Shown: positions 8,731-16,750, numbered from the stretch's first letter. The stretch: DNA of 52,522 nt from an uncultured Eubacteriales bacterium (GCA_900544705.1 UQWH01000008.1:1-52522), one strand, 5' to 3'. The notes: a model not told the origin generated them from the sequence alone. Numbers and translations are program-made.

Positions 8731-8922
8731 ATGACGCTTAAAATTGAAGGAATGATGTGCAAGCACTGCCAGGCGCGCGTGGAAAAGGCCCTCAAGGCCG
8801 TCGCCGGCGTGGAGTCCGTCGAGGTCGATCTGGAGGCCAAGACCGCAGAGGTCACCGGCAGCGCCAGCGCCGAAGCGCTGAAGCAGGCCGTCACCGATGC
8901 AGGCTATCAGGTCGTCGGCTAA
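8731..8922 (+). CDS. Heavy-metal-associated (HMA) domain protein, CopZ-like
   Basis: A 63-residue single HMA domain of the CopZ/Atx1 fold. The metal-binding site is CKHC within GMMCKHCQARVEKAL; a beta-alpha-beta-beta-alpha-beta pattern follows and ends in AGYQVVG, as is standard. The family binds Cu(I) through the two Cys and passes it to P-type ATPases or regulators. No copA or csoR lies nearby, so the partner is elsewhere. The start at 8731 has AAAGGAG eight bases upstream. Monocistronic, ended by a strong hairpin. Confidence 0.92.
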   Translation: MTLKIEGMMCKHCQARVEKALKAVAGVESVEVDLEAKTAEVTGSASAEALKQAVTDAGYQVVG

Positions 8923-8937
8923 GCACGGCACACCGGA

Positions 8938-8975
8938 GCACCCGCGCGAAATAATGCGCGGGTGCTTGACTTTAT
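8938..8975 (+). terminator. Intrinsic terminator after the HMA gene
   Basis: A perfect 10-bp stem (GCACCCGCGC 8938-8947, GCGCGGGTGC 8956-8965) with an 8-base loop, followed by TTGACTTT. Confidence 0.75.
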
Positions 8976-8994
8976 GTTCTGTTTCTATTACATT
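8966..8994 (+). promoter_or_regulatory. Possible promoter of the small membrane protein gene
   Basis: TTGACT (8966-8971), a 17-bp spacer and TACATT (8989-8994) directly follow the preceding terminator stem. The -10 is imperfect. Confidence 0.5.
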
Positions 8995-9025
8995 ATATCC
9001 AAACACCGCCGCAGGAGGCTCGCAT

Positions 9026-9451
9026 ATGGCACAGGGGAAAAAAGAAAAAAAGGAATTTGTCGAGGGAACGCACGACAAGCGGGCGCTTCTGGTCGCACTC
9101 GGCTGGCTCGTCGTGCTTGCAGCCGTACTTGTTCTGTTTTTCTATATTCTGAACGGTCAGCGCTATCACCGCTCCGATACGCGAACAGACTACCTCAGCG
9201 ACGGCTCCTATCTTGTCACGGAGGTCTTTACCTCCCGCTTCAACGGCTCCTACGAGACACTCACCTACTACGATGCCGACGGTCTGAAGGCCAGCAGCCT
9301 CTGGGTCGAAGAGGGCAAGCTGATCTCCGCAGACTTCACCACCTCCGGCACAAACGGTGACTTCGTTTTCAAAACCGTCTTTGTCGCCGAGGACGGCTAC
9401 ACCACGACCGCCGTTTTCTTCGACGAAAACGGCGCGCAAATAGATGGATAA
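9026..9451 (+). CDS. Uncharacterised small membrane-anchored protein
   Basis: 141 residues. A charged Lys/Glu-rich N-terminus leads to one TM helix (about residues 21-43, ending FFYILNG), and the remaining roughly 95 residues are predicted outside. That part is rich in Tyr/Thr/Asp and repeats a motif of the form TYYDADG...FFDENG, like a small beta-sheet domain. I do not recognise the family and assign no function. AGGAGG lies seven bases before the ATG at 9026. Alone in its unit, between two terminators. Confidence 0.75.
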   Translation: MAQGKKEKKEFVEGTHDKRALLVALGWLVVLAAVLVLFFYILNGQRYHRSDTRTDYLSDGSYLVTEVFTSRFNGSYETLTYYDADGLKASSLWVEEGKLISADFTTSGTNGDFVFKTVFVAEDGYTTTAVFFDENGAQIDG

Positions 9452-9453
9452 GC

Positions 9454-9484
9454 AGTGACCGGGCAGCTTCGCTGCCCGGTCACT
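9454..9484. terminator. 31-bp hairpin, copy 1 (terminator-like, directly repeated)
   Basis: AGTGACCGGGCAGC (9454-9467), TTC loop and GCTGCCCGGTCACT (9471-9484): a perfect 14-bp stem two bases after the preceding stop codon. The identical 31 bp recur at 9680-9710. Confidence 0.75.
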
Positions 9485-9537
9485 GCAGACTGTCAAAAAA
9501 CCTATCCAGCCGAAAGTTTTGGAGGGAAGGAAAGAGT

Positions 9538-9564
9538 GAAAGGGAACCGTCAGGGTTCCCTTTC
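9538..9564. repeat. Inverted repeat inside the hairpin cluster
   Basis: GAAAGGGAACC (9538-9548) and GGTTCCCTTTC (9554-9564) form an 11-bp perfect stem with a five-base loop. No open reading frame is associated. Confidence 0.7.
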
Positions 9565-9589
9565 GCGTTCAATAACCCGCCGCAGCGAT

Positions 9590-9633
9590 CAAAATTGCAA
9601 AATAATACTACAAATATTGATTTTGCAATTTTG
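9590..9633. repeat. AT-rich inverted repeat inside the hairpin cluster
   Basis: CAAAATTGCAAAAT (9590-9603) and ATTTTGCAATTTTG (9620-9633) are perfect 14-bp arms around a 16-base loop. The right arm overlaps the start of the repeated element at 9626-9679. Confidence 0.7.
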
Positions 9634-9679
9634 TAGGCAGCTTGTCAATAAAGTCCAAAAGGACTTTTTTGACAAGCTG
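9626..9679. repeat. Dispersed hairpin element, copy 2
   Basis: A 54-bp copy of the element at 1-54 with one substitution (T for A in the left arm at about 9649). The stem is 9638-9656 with 9661-9679 around AAAA. It abuts the second 31-bp hairpin directly. Confidence 0.88.
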
Positions 9680-9710
9680 AGTGACCGGGCAGCTTCGCTG
9701 CCCGGTCACT
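9680..9710. terminator. 31-bp hairpin, copy 2
   Basis: Identical in all 31 bases to 9454-9484. It lies 20 bp after the stop of the minus-strand DHHW gene and could terminate it. The two copies bracket a 195-bp stretch that contains three other hairpins and no gene. Confidence 0.75.
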
Positions 9711-9730
9711 TTGTGTTACGTTATGATTCT

Positions 9731-11107
9731 TTACTGCACCAGACGATCCAGCCATGCAATATAGGCCGAGGAGGTCAGCATCATCGGATAATTCAGCACG
9801 ATGCAGTCCGTCACGCCCTGCTCCTTGGCAAAGGCAACCAGATCCAGCGACGGCTTTCCGTCGCGGTTGAACTCGCGCGGGTCAATGACGATGATCTTGC
9901 TATAGTGGCTGGTCAGCCACGGTGCGAACGCGTTGCCATAGGATTCCTTGAGCAGCACGCAGACCGGCCCCTGTACGTTCGTATCGATGACGGAGATGGG
10001 ATGGTCACCGCCGAGGAAGCACAGGTACTTATTGGAAACATTGCCCACACCGCTGATCACGCTCAGGCCGTCATAGGAATTGGTGAGCGTCGCATCGTCG
10101 TAGACGCGCAGGTTTGTGTCCACATAGGGGCGATAGTAAAAAACGGTGTCCGGATTGTCCTTGAGAATCTGACTCTGGGGGTAGTCGCTCATAAAGGTGT
10201 ACATGGAACCGACGAAGCCGTCGACCTCCCCTGTTTCAAACTTGCTCAGCGGCTCTGCCTTGAATCCTCTTGCCTCGCAGAAGGCGGTATAGGCATAGTA
10301 GGCACCGAGCTGCGTCCAGTGATGGTCGGTACGGAAGTAGATATACTCATCCGTATGTGCCGCCAGCTTGGAGTAGCCGTCCACCTTCTTGACGGAAGCG
10401 TCCATCTTGCTGTAGCAGTAGTCAATCATGTTCTTCTGGCCGTAGTCGCCGGTGTGGTATTCCTCTGGCGTATAGAATTCCGCCGAATTCGGCACCAGCA
10501 TACTGTAGGTCGTCACGCCGTTTGCGCCGAGCGCGGAGGAAATGTGCGACACGGCTGCGGCGTAGTCGTCAAACAGGCTGTACTCCGTGTAGGCAAGCTC
10601 CGTCGCGCGGTCGCCAACCAGCACCATCGTGCCGTAGCGCTCGGTGTCCGGATCGGGTTCCTCGTTGTGATTCGGATCCTTCGCGGTCGTTTCGGAGGGC
10701 TGCGTCGGCTCCGTTGAAGGCTGAGAGGGCTCCGTCGGCTCGGAAGGCTCGCTGCTGCTACTGTCGGAAGCCAGCGCCTCGCCGTGGTCGGCGCCGTTGT
10801 TCTTTCCGGAAATGACAAGCTGGGTGTCGGACTTTCCGCTCAGGCCGGAGAAGTAATAAAAGCCGTTGAGCTTGCGGTTGGAGCTGAGGAAGCTCTCCCG
10901 GCTGGGGAAGGTATCGGCATAAAATGCGCTGAAGTCCTCACTGTAGCTGCCGTCCAGCAGGGAGGAGATCGTCAGCTTTGGGCGTGTTTTGAGCTTGCGG
11001 TTCTCGCTGGCGGAAAAAGTCGCGTCCTTGTCCATCAGCGAATACATCCCGACGCCCAGCAGCAGAAGCAGCAGCGCAAGGGAGCACAGTGTATAGAGTT
11101 TTTTCAT
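9731..11107 (-). CDS. DHHW-family (AlgX/AlgJ-like) protein
   Basis: 458 residues with an N-terminal signal anchor (residues 4-24). A Ser/Pro/Thr/Glu-rich linker (about 110-145) leads to a SGNH-like domain with the DHHW signature in FRTDHHWTQLGAYYAY and a C-terminal KESYGNAFAPW block supplying the presumed Ser nucleophile. Such proteins work outside the membrane with an MBOAT partner to O-acetylate exopolysaccharide or wall polymers. The MBOAT gene lies 10 bp upstream. The start at 11107 (MKKLYTL) follows TGAGGTG; a longer frame to 11218 would overlap the MBOAT gene. Confidence 0.85.
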   Translation of the reverse strand: MKKLYTLCSLALLLLLLGVGMYSLMDKDATFSASENRKLKTRPKLTISSLLDGSYSEDFSAFYADTFPSRESFLSSNRKLNGFYYFSGLSGKSDTQLVISGKNNGADHGEALASDSSSSEPSEPTEPSQPSTEPTQPSETTAKDPNHNEEPDPDTERYGTMVLVGDRATELAYTEYSLFDDYAAAVSHISSALGANGVTTYSMLVPNSAEFYTPEEYHTGDYGQKNMIDYCYSKMDASVKKVDGYSKLAAHTDEYIYFRTDHHWTQLGAYYAYTAFCEARGFKAEPLSKFETGEVDGFVGSMYTFMSDYPQSQILKDNPDTVFYYRPYVDTNLRVYDDATLTNSYDGLSVISGVGNVSNKYLCFLGGDHPISVIDTNVQGPVCVLLKESYGNAFAPWLTSHYSKIIVIDPREFNRDGKPSLDLVAFAKEQGVTDCIVLNYPMMLTSSAYIAWLDRLVQ

Positions 11108-11117
11108 TGGTGTCACC

Positions 11118-12605
11118 TCAGAAGTTTGCGTAGATGGAAGGCGAACTGGTCGTGCCGAGAAGAGAAACGGTACACAGCCACAGAAGCAGCAGCACAATGG
11201 CAAAGGTCGAAAGCACATAAACCACCTTGCCCGGCGTCACGCTGCGCTGCATTTTGCGGTTTCCCCTGCCCATGCCGAGCGTGCCGCTGAAAATGAACCC
11301 GAACCAACGCGGCAGAACGGAAGCACCGATGCCGCAGACGATCAGCAGCGGCAGGGAGTTGAGCAGGCGCGTGGTCGTATTCCGGTTTGTAAATGGCGCG
11401 CCGCCGAACATCGCGGCGAAATTCTTCCCGATCTCCGCCATGCTCGTGTGAGAGAACAGCACCCATCCGATTAGGACGAAGAACATGGTCATGAGGTTCC
11501 GCACCACAAAGGGCAGACGTTCGAGCTTCGGCATGATCTGCTTTTCGATCGCCAGCAGCACAAAGAAGTACAGCCCCCAGAGGACGAAGTTCCAGCTTGC
11601 GCCGTGCCAGAGGCCGGTCAGCGCCCAGACGACCAGCAGATTCAGGATCTGCCGTCCCCTGCCCTTCCGGTTGCCGCCGAGCGGGATATAGACATAGTCG
11701 CGGAAAAAGCTGCCCAGCGTCATGTGCCAGCGCCGCCAGAACTCCGTGATGGAGGTGGACACATAGGGCAGGTCGAAGTTCTCCGGATAGCGGAAACCGA
11801 AGATCCTGCCGATGCCGATGGCCATATCCGTATAGCCGGAGAAGTCAAAATAGATCTGGAAGAGGAACAGGAAGGCCGACAGCCACGCACCGAGGAAGGT
11901 CAGCCCCGCCGGGTCGGAAGCGAGGTCGGAAATGACCTTGCCCGCGTAATCCGCCAGCAGCACCTTCTTGGCAAGGCCGGTGGCAAAGCGCAGGATGCCG
12001 TCGAAGATCATCCGCGGATTCGTGCGGCGCTGCGTCAGCTGCGGAGCGATCTGCTCATAGCGCACGATCGGGCCCTGCGCCATTTTCGGGAACATGCAGA
12101 TGTACAGCAGGAAATCCGAGAAGCGCTCCGCGCCGCGGTTCTTCCCGCGGTAGATGTCGATCAGATAGGACAGCGCCTGGAAGGTATAGAAGGAAATGCC
12201 CAGCGGCAGCGCAGTCGTCGGCGCGCGGAAGGAGGTACCGAGCAGCGAATTCAGGCTCTGCGTCAGCGTGCGCAGCGCCGTCAGCAGCACGCCTCCCTCC
12301 ACGTGAAGCCCGAAAATGCCGAGCAGGAAATCCAGATATTTGAACAGTCCCAGCGCCAGAAGGTTCACGCTCACCGCGATGATCAGGAGCTTGCGATTCT
12401 TCTCCGCCAGCAGCGTTCCGAAATAGTAGTTTACATAAGAAAGTCCCAGTAGCAGGAGCAGATACACCGGCTGCCCCATCGCATAGAACAGCAGGCTCGC
12501 CGCGATCAGCACGACATTTTTCCGCCGGATGCCGGGGATCAGGAAATAGATCGCCGCCGTCAGCGGCAGAAATACATATATAAAAAACAGGCTGGAAAAC
12601 TCCAC
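11118..12605 (-). CDS. MBOAT-family O-acyltransferase (AlgI/DltB-like)
   Basis: A 495-residue polytopic membrane protein with 10 or more hydrophobic segments. The family hallmarks are LPLGISFYTFQALSYLID, the catalytic-tunnel region FWRRWHMTLGSFFRDYVYIPLGG, and ALTGLWHGASWNFVLWGLY with the conserved His. MBOATs such as AlgI, PatA and DltB move acyl groups across the membrane; with the DHHW protein this forms an alginate-acetylation-like pair, polymer unknown. It starts with GTG at 12605, nine bases after GAGG. No dlt genes are nearby, so a DltB role is unlikely. Confidence 0.9.
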   Translation of the reverse strand: MEFSSLFFIYVFLPLTAAIYFLIPGIRRKNVVLIAASLLFYAMGQPVYLLLLLGLSYVNYYFGTLLAEKNRKLLIIAVSVNLLALGLFKYLDFLLGIFGLHVEGGVLLTALRTLTQSLNSLLGTSFRAPTTALPLGISFYTFQALSYLIDIYRGKNRGAERFSDFLLYICMFPKMAQGPIVRYEQIAPQLTQRRTNPRMIFDGILRFATGLAKKVLLADYAGKVISDLASDPAGLTFLGAWLSAFLFLFQIYFDFSGYTDMAIGIGRIFGFRYPENFDLPYVSTSITEFWRRWHMTLGSFFRDYVYIPLGGNRKGRGRQILNLLVVWALTGLWHGASWNFVLWGLYFFVLLAIEKQIMPKLERLPFVVRNLMTMFFVLIGWVLFSHTSMAEIGKNFAAMFGGAPFTNRNTTTRLLNSLPLLIVCGIGASVLPRWFGFIFSGTLGMGRGNRKMQRSVTPGKVVYVLSTFAIVLLLLWLCTVSLLGTTSSPSIYANF

Positions 12606-12720
12606 GTCTTGTAACCTCGCTCCTCAGATTTCTTTCTCCAAGATAACAAATTATCCGAGGAAAAGCAACAACAAATTGACATAATAATTATTTATTTTTC
12701 GTAGCTTTTGTAACCATTCT

Positions 12721-14091
12721 TCACAGAAGCCCCCGCGACCCGCGGACGACCTGCGATTGCAGGAGCAGCAGCGCCGTGAGATTGGGCAGTGCCATCAGCG
12801 CATTGAGAATGTCAGCCATTTCCCATGCCGCGTGCACCGTCAGATAGGGGCCAATCGCCACCGCGAGGATGTAAAAGAAACGGTATGCGCGCACAGCCCT
12901 CTCCCGCCCGCCGGAGAGGTAGTTCAGGCATTGCTCCGCGTAAAAGCTCCAGCCGACGATGGTGGAAAACGCAAAAAAGCTCAGGCAGACCATCAGGCAG
13001 AAGGACGACAGGCTCTGCGGCCACGGCAGCGCCGTGCGCCAGGCATAGTCCGTGATTTGTATACCGATCAGCCCTTCTTTCCCCCATGCGCCGGTCACGG
13101 TGAGAAAAAGGCCCGTGATCGTGCAGATCACGATCGTGTCGATAAAGGTGCCGGTCATCGTAACGAGGCCCTGCCGGACGGGGTCGCCGGAATGTGCGGC
13201 CGCGGCAGCAATGGGCGTGGTGCCGAGGCCCGCCTCGTTGGTAAAAACACCACGGCCGATGCCCATGCGAAGGGCATTTTTCAGCGTGATCCCCGCCGCA
13301 GCCCCCAACGCCGCGCGGGGGGAAAACGCACTTGTTACGATCAGCCGGAGCGCCGGCGGGATGCGCCCGGCATAGCGCACCAGAAGGATACAGGAGAACA
13401 GAACATAAGTCACAGACATCAGCGGCACCAGCATCTCGCACACGCCCGCAATGCGCTTGACGCCGCCCAGCAATACCAGCCCCGCCGCAACGGTCACGAC
13501 CGCCCCGCTGATCACCGCCGCCCACGTGTGGCCGCGCCCCCAGAGAGTAAAGGCAAGGTGCGCCTTTTCCGCATCAAAATAATTCTCCACCGCAGAGGTA
13601 ATGCTGTTGACCTGCGTGACCGTCCCCACACCGAGGATCCCCACCGCCACGCCGATGCCCGCAAAGAGCACGGCCAGCCACTTCCAGCGCACACCGAGTC
13701 CGCGCTCGATATAAAGAAACGGCCCGCCCAGCCAGCGTCCGTTCTGCCGGACGCGGTATTTCACCGAGAGAAAACCCTCGGCATACTGCGTCGCCATGCC
13801 GAACACCGCCGCAGCAAGCATCCAGAACAGCGCCCCCGGTCCGCCGGCACGCATCGCCGTCGCGACGCCCACAATGTTCCCCGTCCCGATCGTCGCGGCC
13901 AGTGAGGTACACAGCGCGGCATAGGACGAAATTCCGCCCTTTCCGCCTTCTTCCCGAAAAATGCTGCGCAGCGCACGGCCAAGGCGCGTAATCTGCAACC
14001 CGCGCAGACGGACGGTAAACAAAAGTCCGACGCCGACAAAGAGCAGCATCGTCGGCCAACCCCACACGGCAGCGCCAATTTTCTCCAGCAC
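12721..14091 (-). CDS. Sodium:alanine/glycine symporter (AGCS family)
   Basis: A 456-residue transporter with about 10-11 TM helices. The signature GRGVFTNEAGLGTTPIAAAA matches the AGCS (AlsT/GlyP) consensus, and SLAATIGTGNIVGVATA near residue 64 matches the first unwound substrate/Na+ helix. It probably imports alanine or glycine with Na+; the exact amino acid cannot be told. The start is GTG at 14091, eight bases after AAGGGGG. Single gene. The 115 bp between it and the MBOAT gene are AT-rich and show no clear terminator. Confidence 0.9.
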   Translation of the reverse strand: MLEKIGAAVWGWPTMLLFVGVGLLFTVRLRGLQITRLGRALRSIFREEGGKGGISSYAALCTSLAATIGTGNIVGVATAMRAGGPGALFWMLAAAVFGMATQYAEGFLSVKYRVRQNGRWLGGPFLYIERGLGVRWKWLAVLFAGIGVAVGILGVGTVTQVNSITSAVENYFDAEKAHLAFTLWGRGHTWAAVISGAVVTVAAGLVLLGGVKRIAGVCEMLVPLMSVTYVLFSCILLVRYAGRIPPALRLIVTSAFSPRAALGAAAGITLKNALRMGIGRGVFTNEAGLGTTPIAAAAAHSGDPVRQGLVTMTGTFIDTIVICTITGLFLTVTGAWGKEGLIGIQITDYAWRTALPWPQSLSSFCLMVCLSFFAFSTIVGWSFYAEQCLNYLSGGRERAVRAYRFFYILAVAIGPYLTVHAAWEMADILNALMALPNLTALLLLQSQVVRGSRGLL

Positions 14092-14194
14092 GTTTCATTC
14101 CCCCTTGCAGGAAATTTTATTCCGCAGGGTACAAGTTCATTCCGCAGCCGGAAAATATCGCGTTCTTCGCGCCGAGCCGCAGGGAAATAAGGTG

Positions 14195-14223
14195 TTGTTT
14201 TTCCGTGTTGGCCATGCTATAAT
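14195..14223 (+). promoter_or_regulatory. SigmaA promoter of the DivIVA-like gene
   Basis: TTGTTT (14195-14200), a 17-bp spacer and a consensus TATAAT (14218-14223), about 60 bp before the ATG. Confidence 0.75.
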
Positions 14224-14285
14224 TGTGAAAAAGAAGTATTTCGCCCGCATTGGGCGGTATTTTAACGAATTGTGAGGGATTCCGA

Positions 14286-14840
14286 ATGGCAACCGAAACG
14301 TTCCGCACCTCTCTGCACGGCTTCAATCGCACCGACGTTGTGCAGTTTATTCAGAAAATGACCACCGCGCACGAAAAGGAGCTTCGCCTCCGCGAGGAGG
14401 AAAACGACCGGATGCGTCAGGAGCTGGACACGCTGCGCGATGAGGCGGCTCAGCTGAGAGCGCAGAACGAAGCCCTGACCGCACAGGTCAAGGAGCTGTT
14501 GCAGGCCGCCCCGGAGCCCCTTGAGCATCCCGTATCGGAACCGCAGGCCGCCGCTCCCGCCGCTGATATTGCCGAAAAAGAACTGGCCGCCTACCGCCGC
14601 GCCGAGGGCATGGAGCGCAAGGCGCGCGAACGCGCCGAGGCCACGACCCGTCTGCTGAAAAACGTCTTTGCCAAGGCAAACGAGCGCCTGAACGCCGGCA
14701 GCAAGGAATTCTCCTCCGCCGCCGAAACACTGCGTGCGGATTATGAGCGGCTCCAGCAGCTTCTGGCAGACGCCAAGGGCGTTTTCGACGACTCTGCGGA
14801 GGAGCTCCAGTCCGCCGGGGACGCACTGGACGAAGCATAA
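14286..14840 (+). CDS. DivIVA/GpsB-like coiled-coil protein
   Basis: 184 residues. The N-terminal stretch FRTSLHGFNRTDVVQFI resembles the lipid-binding DivIVA start (F-x-x-x-x-x-G-Y/F). A long heptad coiled coil follows (about residues 24-80), then an Ala/Pro/Glu linker and a second helical region (about 100-184) with many Arg/Glu. DivIVA/GpsB/SepIVA proteins mark curved membrane or division sites; which role applies here is unknown. The ATG at 14286 follows GAGGG, with a good promoter upstream. Low-complexity coiled coil limits certainty about the family. Confidence 0.7.
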   Translation: MATETFRTSLHGFNRTDVVQFIQKMTTAHEKELRLREEENDRMRQELDTLRDEAAQLRAQNEALTAQVKELLQAAPEPLEHPVSEPQAAAPAADIAEKELAAYRRAEGMERKARERAEATTRLLKNVFAKANERLNAGSKEFSSAAETLRADYERLQQLLADAKGVFDDSAEELQSAGDALDEA

Positions 14841-14885
14841 ACAAAAACGGCCGCCCGCGGACGCGATCAGGCATCCATGGGCGGC
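14841..14885 (-). terminator. Terminator of the Spo0A_C gene
   Basis: GCCGCCC (14850-14856) and GGGCGGC (14879-14885) form the stem; on the minus strand GTTTTTGTTT follows. It lies between two convergent genes and may also stop transcription of the DivIVA-like gene. Confidence 0.6.
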
Positions 14886-14890
14886 TGTCT

Positions 14891-15223
14891 TCAGCCATCC
14901 GAGTTGCACCAGAGCTGGCAGGCCAATGACAAAACGAGATCGCGCGGCGACGGCTTCTCCCGCGGAAGATAGCCAAGCGATCGGGCAAGCGCCTCGCGGT
15001 CGCCGTACTGCCAGATGTCGTCTATTGCTCTGGAAAGCGCCCTCCATACCGCGGCGGTATTTTTGCCGCAAAGACGCGCCGTTTCCGTGCAGATCACCTT
15101 CATCTGCGGTTCCGCCGGCATACAGCGGATGGCCACCGTCACCGCCTGTGTCAGAACATAGTAGCAGCTTTTTCCCCGATGGCCGCTGATGCTCTGGATC
15201 ATCCTGCTCGCATTTTTGGTCAT
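14891..15223 (-). CDS. Stand-alone Spo0A C-terminal-domain protein
   Basis: 110 residues that align by eye with the DNA-binding effector domain of Spo0A over nearly their full length. Matching features are an N-terminal helix (MIQSISG), the YYVLTQAVTVAI region, the recognition-helix stretch NTAAVWRALSRAIDDIW, then GD...SLGY. The phospho-receiver domain is absent, so it cannot be switched by the phosphorelay in the usual way. It could compete for 0A boxes or act as a constitutive regulator (inference). The start at 15223 follows GGAAGG. The intergenic region before it carries two 0A-like boxes. Confidence 0.8.
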   Translation of the reverse strand: MTKNASRMIQSISGHRGKSCYYVLTQAVTVAIRCMPAEPQMKVICTETARLCGKNTAAVWRALSRAIDDIWQYGDREALARSLGYLPREKPSPRDLVLSLACQLWCNSDG

Positions 15224-15253
15224 GTTTTCTCATCCTTCCTCTCCGCTGCAACT

Positions 15254-15322
15254 ATATTAGCACAGTTTTTCCCTGCTTTTCGGATTTCGACGAGATTTGA
15301 CCTAATGCAACTTTTTTCGACA
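15254..15322. promoter_or_regulatory. Intergenic control region with two 0A-like boxes
   Basis: A perfect TGTCGAA core (complement of 15316-15322, within TTTTGTCGAAAA) and a one-mismatch copy CGTCGAA (complement of 15286-15292) lie 30 bp apart. On the minus strand a -10-like TAATAT (15254-15259) has no good -35. The nearer box falls just upstream of the expected -35, as in Spo0A-activated promoters. The farther box is close to the start of the divergent amidohydrolase gene. Confidence 0.5.
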
Positions 15323-15345
15323 AAACAATCATGGAGGTTGTGTCA

Positions 15346-16701
15346 ATGTCCACGCTTATGATTCGTAATATTTCCGCCCTTGTCACCTGCAACGACCGTG
15401 ACGAGCTGCTTCACGGCGTTGATCTCTACTGTGAGGGCGGGCGAGTTGCCGCCATCGGCGCAAATCTGCCGCAGCAGGCGCAGCGCGAGCTGGACGGCTC
15501 CCACCTGCTGTGCTACCCCGGCCTGATCAATACACACCACCATCTGTACCAGCAGTTCTCCCGCAACCTGCCGCAGGTGCAGAACATGGAGCTTTTCGAC
15601 TGGCTGAAAACGCTCTATGAGATCTGGAAGAATCTGGACGAGACCGTCGTCCGCTATTCCTCCCTGACTGGCATGGGCGAACTGATGAAAAACGGCTGCA
15701 CCACCTGCTTTGATCATCACTATGTCTTCCCTGCGGAGGGCGGCGACCTGATCGGCGCGCAGTTTGCGGCAGCAGAAGAACTCGGCATCCGGATGTTCGC
15801 CTCCCGCGGCAGTATGGATCTGTCTGTCAAGGACGGCGGCCTGCCGCCGGACAGCGTCGTGCAGAGCGTGGAGGAAATTCTGAAAGACAGCGTCCGCCTG
15901 ATCGAAACCTACCACGATCCCTCCTTCGGCTCCATGCGCCAGATCGCGCTCGCCCCCTGCTCGCCCTTCTCCGTATCAGCCGAGCTTCTCCGGCAGAGCG
16001 CGCTGCTTGCGCGGCAGTATCATGTCCGCCTGCACACCCATCTGTGCGAAACAAAGGACGAGGAGAACTTCACCCTCGCCCGCTGCAATATGCGCCCGCT
16101 GGAATACATGGAAAGCCTCGGCTGGATCGGCCCGGACGTCTGGTTCGCCCACGGCATCCACTTTAACGATGCCGAATTGAAGCGTCTGGCCGAAACACAC
16201 ACCGGCATTGCGCACTGCCCGGTTTCCAACATGAAGCTCTCCTCCGGCATCGCGCGCATCCCGGAAATGCTGGCCCTCGGCGTGCCGGTCGGTCTTGCAG
16301 TGGACGGCTCCGCCTCGCAGGACGGCTCGGACCTTCTGGAAGAGATCCGCATCTGCTATCTGCTGCACCGCCTGAATTCCTCCAAGAAAGCCCCCAGCGG
16401 CTACGATGTTCTGAAAATGGCCACACGCGGCTCCGCCGCACTGCTGGGCCGCACGGACATCGGCTCTCTGGAGGTCGGCAAATGCGCGGACTTCTTCCTC
16501 GTTGACGACCGCCGTCTGGAGCTGGTCGGCGCAACCTATGATCCCAAAAATGTATTCGGCACGGTCGGCCTGCGCGCTCCCGTGGACTACACCGTGGTCA
16601 ACGGAAAGATCACCGTGGAAAACGGTCATCTCGTCACGATCGACGAGCCCGTCGTCGCGGAGCGGGCAAGAGCCGTCTGCAATGACTACCTGAATAAATA
16701 A
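15346..16701 (+). CDS. 8-oxoguanine deaminase-like amidohydrolase
   Basis: A 451-residue metallo-amidohydrolase. Metal ligands are seen in INTHHHLYQ (HxH), RLHTHLCET, WFAHGIHFND and the Asp of LAVDGSASQD. The NTHHH plus ELFDWLKTLYEIW pattern is that of 8-oxoguanine deaminases and related AtzB-like enzymes, which deaminate oxidised or substituted purines/triazines. SsnA-type and isoxanthopterin deaminase activities cannot be excluded. The ATG at 15346 has GGAGG eight bases upstream. It precedes a DUF362 gene, ssnA and ygfK, suggesting a purine context. Single gene, ended by a bidirectional terminator. Confidence 0.82.
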   Translation: MSTLMIRNISALVTCNDRDELLHGVDLYCEGGRVAAIGANLPQQAQRELDGSHLLCYPGLINTHHHLYQQFSRNLPQVQNMELFDWLKTLYEIWKNLDETVVRYSSLTGMGELMKNGCTTCFDHHYVFPAEGGDLIGAQFAAAEELGIRMFASRGSMDLSVKDGGLPPDSVVQSVEEILKDSVRLIETYHDPSFGSMRQIALAPCSPFSVSAELLRQSALLARQYHVRLHTHLCETKDEENFTLARCNMRPLEYMESLGWIGPDVWFAHGIHFNDAELKRLAETHTGIAHCPVSNMKLSSGIARIPEMLALGVPVGLAVDGSASQDGSDLLEEIRICYLLHRLNSSKKAPSGYDVLKMATRGSAALLGRTDIGSLEVGKCADFFLVDDRRLELVGATYDPKNVFGTVGLRAPVDYTVVNGKITVENGHLVTIDEPVVAERARAVCNDYLNK

Positions 16702-16704
16702 CCA

Positions 16705-16746
16705 ACAGCCGGTGAGAATGGAAAATCCTCACCGGCTGTAATTTTT
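16705..16746. terminator. Bidirectional terminator
   Basis: ACAGCCGGTGAG (16705-16716) and CTCACCGGCTGT (16728-16739), a perfect 12-bp stem. AATTTTTTAATT follows on the plus strand, and TTGGTTATTT on the minus. It separates two convergent genes. Confidence 0.85.
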
Positions 16747-16750
16747 TAAT

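Noticed and set aside
11118..12605. Reading the MBOAT gene as dltB of lipoteichoic acid D-alanylation
   Set aside because: No dltA, dltC or dltD nearby; the partner is a DHHW protein, which fits polysaccharide O-acetylation better.
12606..12720. TTGACA (about 12675) as a promoter
   Set aside because: It faces plus strand with no gene ahead and no suitable -10; the sequence is simply AT-rich.
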